Origin: Streptomyces sp. CB01881
Lineage (GTDB): Bacteria > Actinomycetota > Actinomycetes > Streptomycetales > Streptomycetaceae
Assembly: GCF_002953255.1 (NCBI RefSeq)
Contig: NZ_CP026498.1
Location: 2,204,129-2,268,128 of the forward strand
Reading direction: 5' to 3'
Length of the DNA stretch: 64,000 bases
Of this stretch, positions 63,921 through 64,000 are shown piece by piece (position 1 is the stretch's first letter; every line of letters starts with the position of its first letter). The position numbers and the translations under genes are program-made. The notes under the pieces are model-generated. The model searched no databases. It saw only the letters and a program-made list of their open reading frames with translations, and had not been told where the DNA came from.

Positions 63921-64000
63921 GTTCGGCGGCGTCCTACTCTCCCACAGGGTCCCCCCTGCAGTACCATCGGCGCTGTGAGGCTTAGCTTCCGGGTTCGGAA
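63921..64000 (-). rRNA. rrf: 5S ribosomal RNA (partial, 3' part)
   Basis: On the minus strand the sequence ends ...GGACGCCGCCGAAC and contains CCGATGGTACTGCAG and CCGGAAGCTAAGCCTCACAG, the conserved 3' half of actinobacterial 5S rRNA. The 5' part and the upstream 23S/16S genes lie beyond the right edge of the window. Confidence 0.95.

Noticed and set aside
63773..63985. 70-codon plus-strand frame at the right end
   Set aside because: It runs through the CGGTCC repeats, the rRNA terminator and the 5S gene.

Overview
The window is a 64-kb piece of a high-GC actinobacterial chromosome, almost certainly Streptomycetaceae (Streptomyces or Kitasatospora). The evidence is strongly G/C-biased third codon positions, many GTG starts, a melC1/melC2 tyrosinase operon, an SsgA-family protein, DasR-type sites in front of chitinase genes, a TerD protein, and an actinobacterial long-form GAPDH beside the 3' end of an rRNA operon. 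Coordinates are window coordinates. No database search was possible, so all family calls come from motifs and recalled family patterns.

Layout. 1-12 kb is metabolic: a 2,4-dienoyl-CoA reductase-like flavoenzyme (cut by the left edge), an FAD monooxygenase, TerD, a LysR/SDR divergent pair, GlpD, and a TetR regulator divergent from an FAD-linked oxidase plus lipid kinase. 12.3-16.1 kb holds an apparent conflict or signalling module: a small EACC1-like protein, a caspase-like/TPR protein and a ClpC-N/AAA protein in one overlapping operon. 16.6-24.5 kb carries a lipoprotein, an NTF2-like protein, an XRE (MmyB-type) regulator divergent from an LLM-type oxidoreductase, a DUF2252 protein, and a membrane protein/multicopper oxidase operon. 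24.8-38.4 kb has a MacB/FtsX-type ABC exporter, an aminotransferase IV/GNAT pair, two glycosyltransferase genes, a two-component system, an EamA exporter divergent from a LysR regulator, and a first GH18 chitinase.

38.6-43.5 kb contains an SsgA-like protein and a compact lanthipeptide locus: a 53-residue precursor one base upstream of a kinase/cyclase synthetase, followed by a PIG-L/Mca-like deacetylase. 43.6-50.1 kb has a second chitinase, a GltB-type FMN protein and a PAS/PP2C/ATPase phosphatase containing a near-perfect 363-bp internal duplication. 50.2-55 kb is a scarred region with small secreted proteins, melC, an IS701-like transposase remnant and a decayed fragment of a flavin reductase whose intact relative lies at 55 kb. 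56-64 kb has a DUF5995 protein, a PNGase A-like secreted amidase, a HelD/UvrD-like helicase with an extra C-terminal module, GAPDH, and the 5S rRNA 3' end on the minus strand.

The two most interesting systems are the EACC1/caspase/ClpC-like operon, whose AAA domain has lost several catalytic residues, and the lanthipeptide locus, whose cyclase has a CCG rather than CHG zinc motif. Both chitinase promoters carry DasR-responsive-element-like palindromes, which suggests co-induction by N-acetylglucosamine or chitin.
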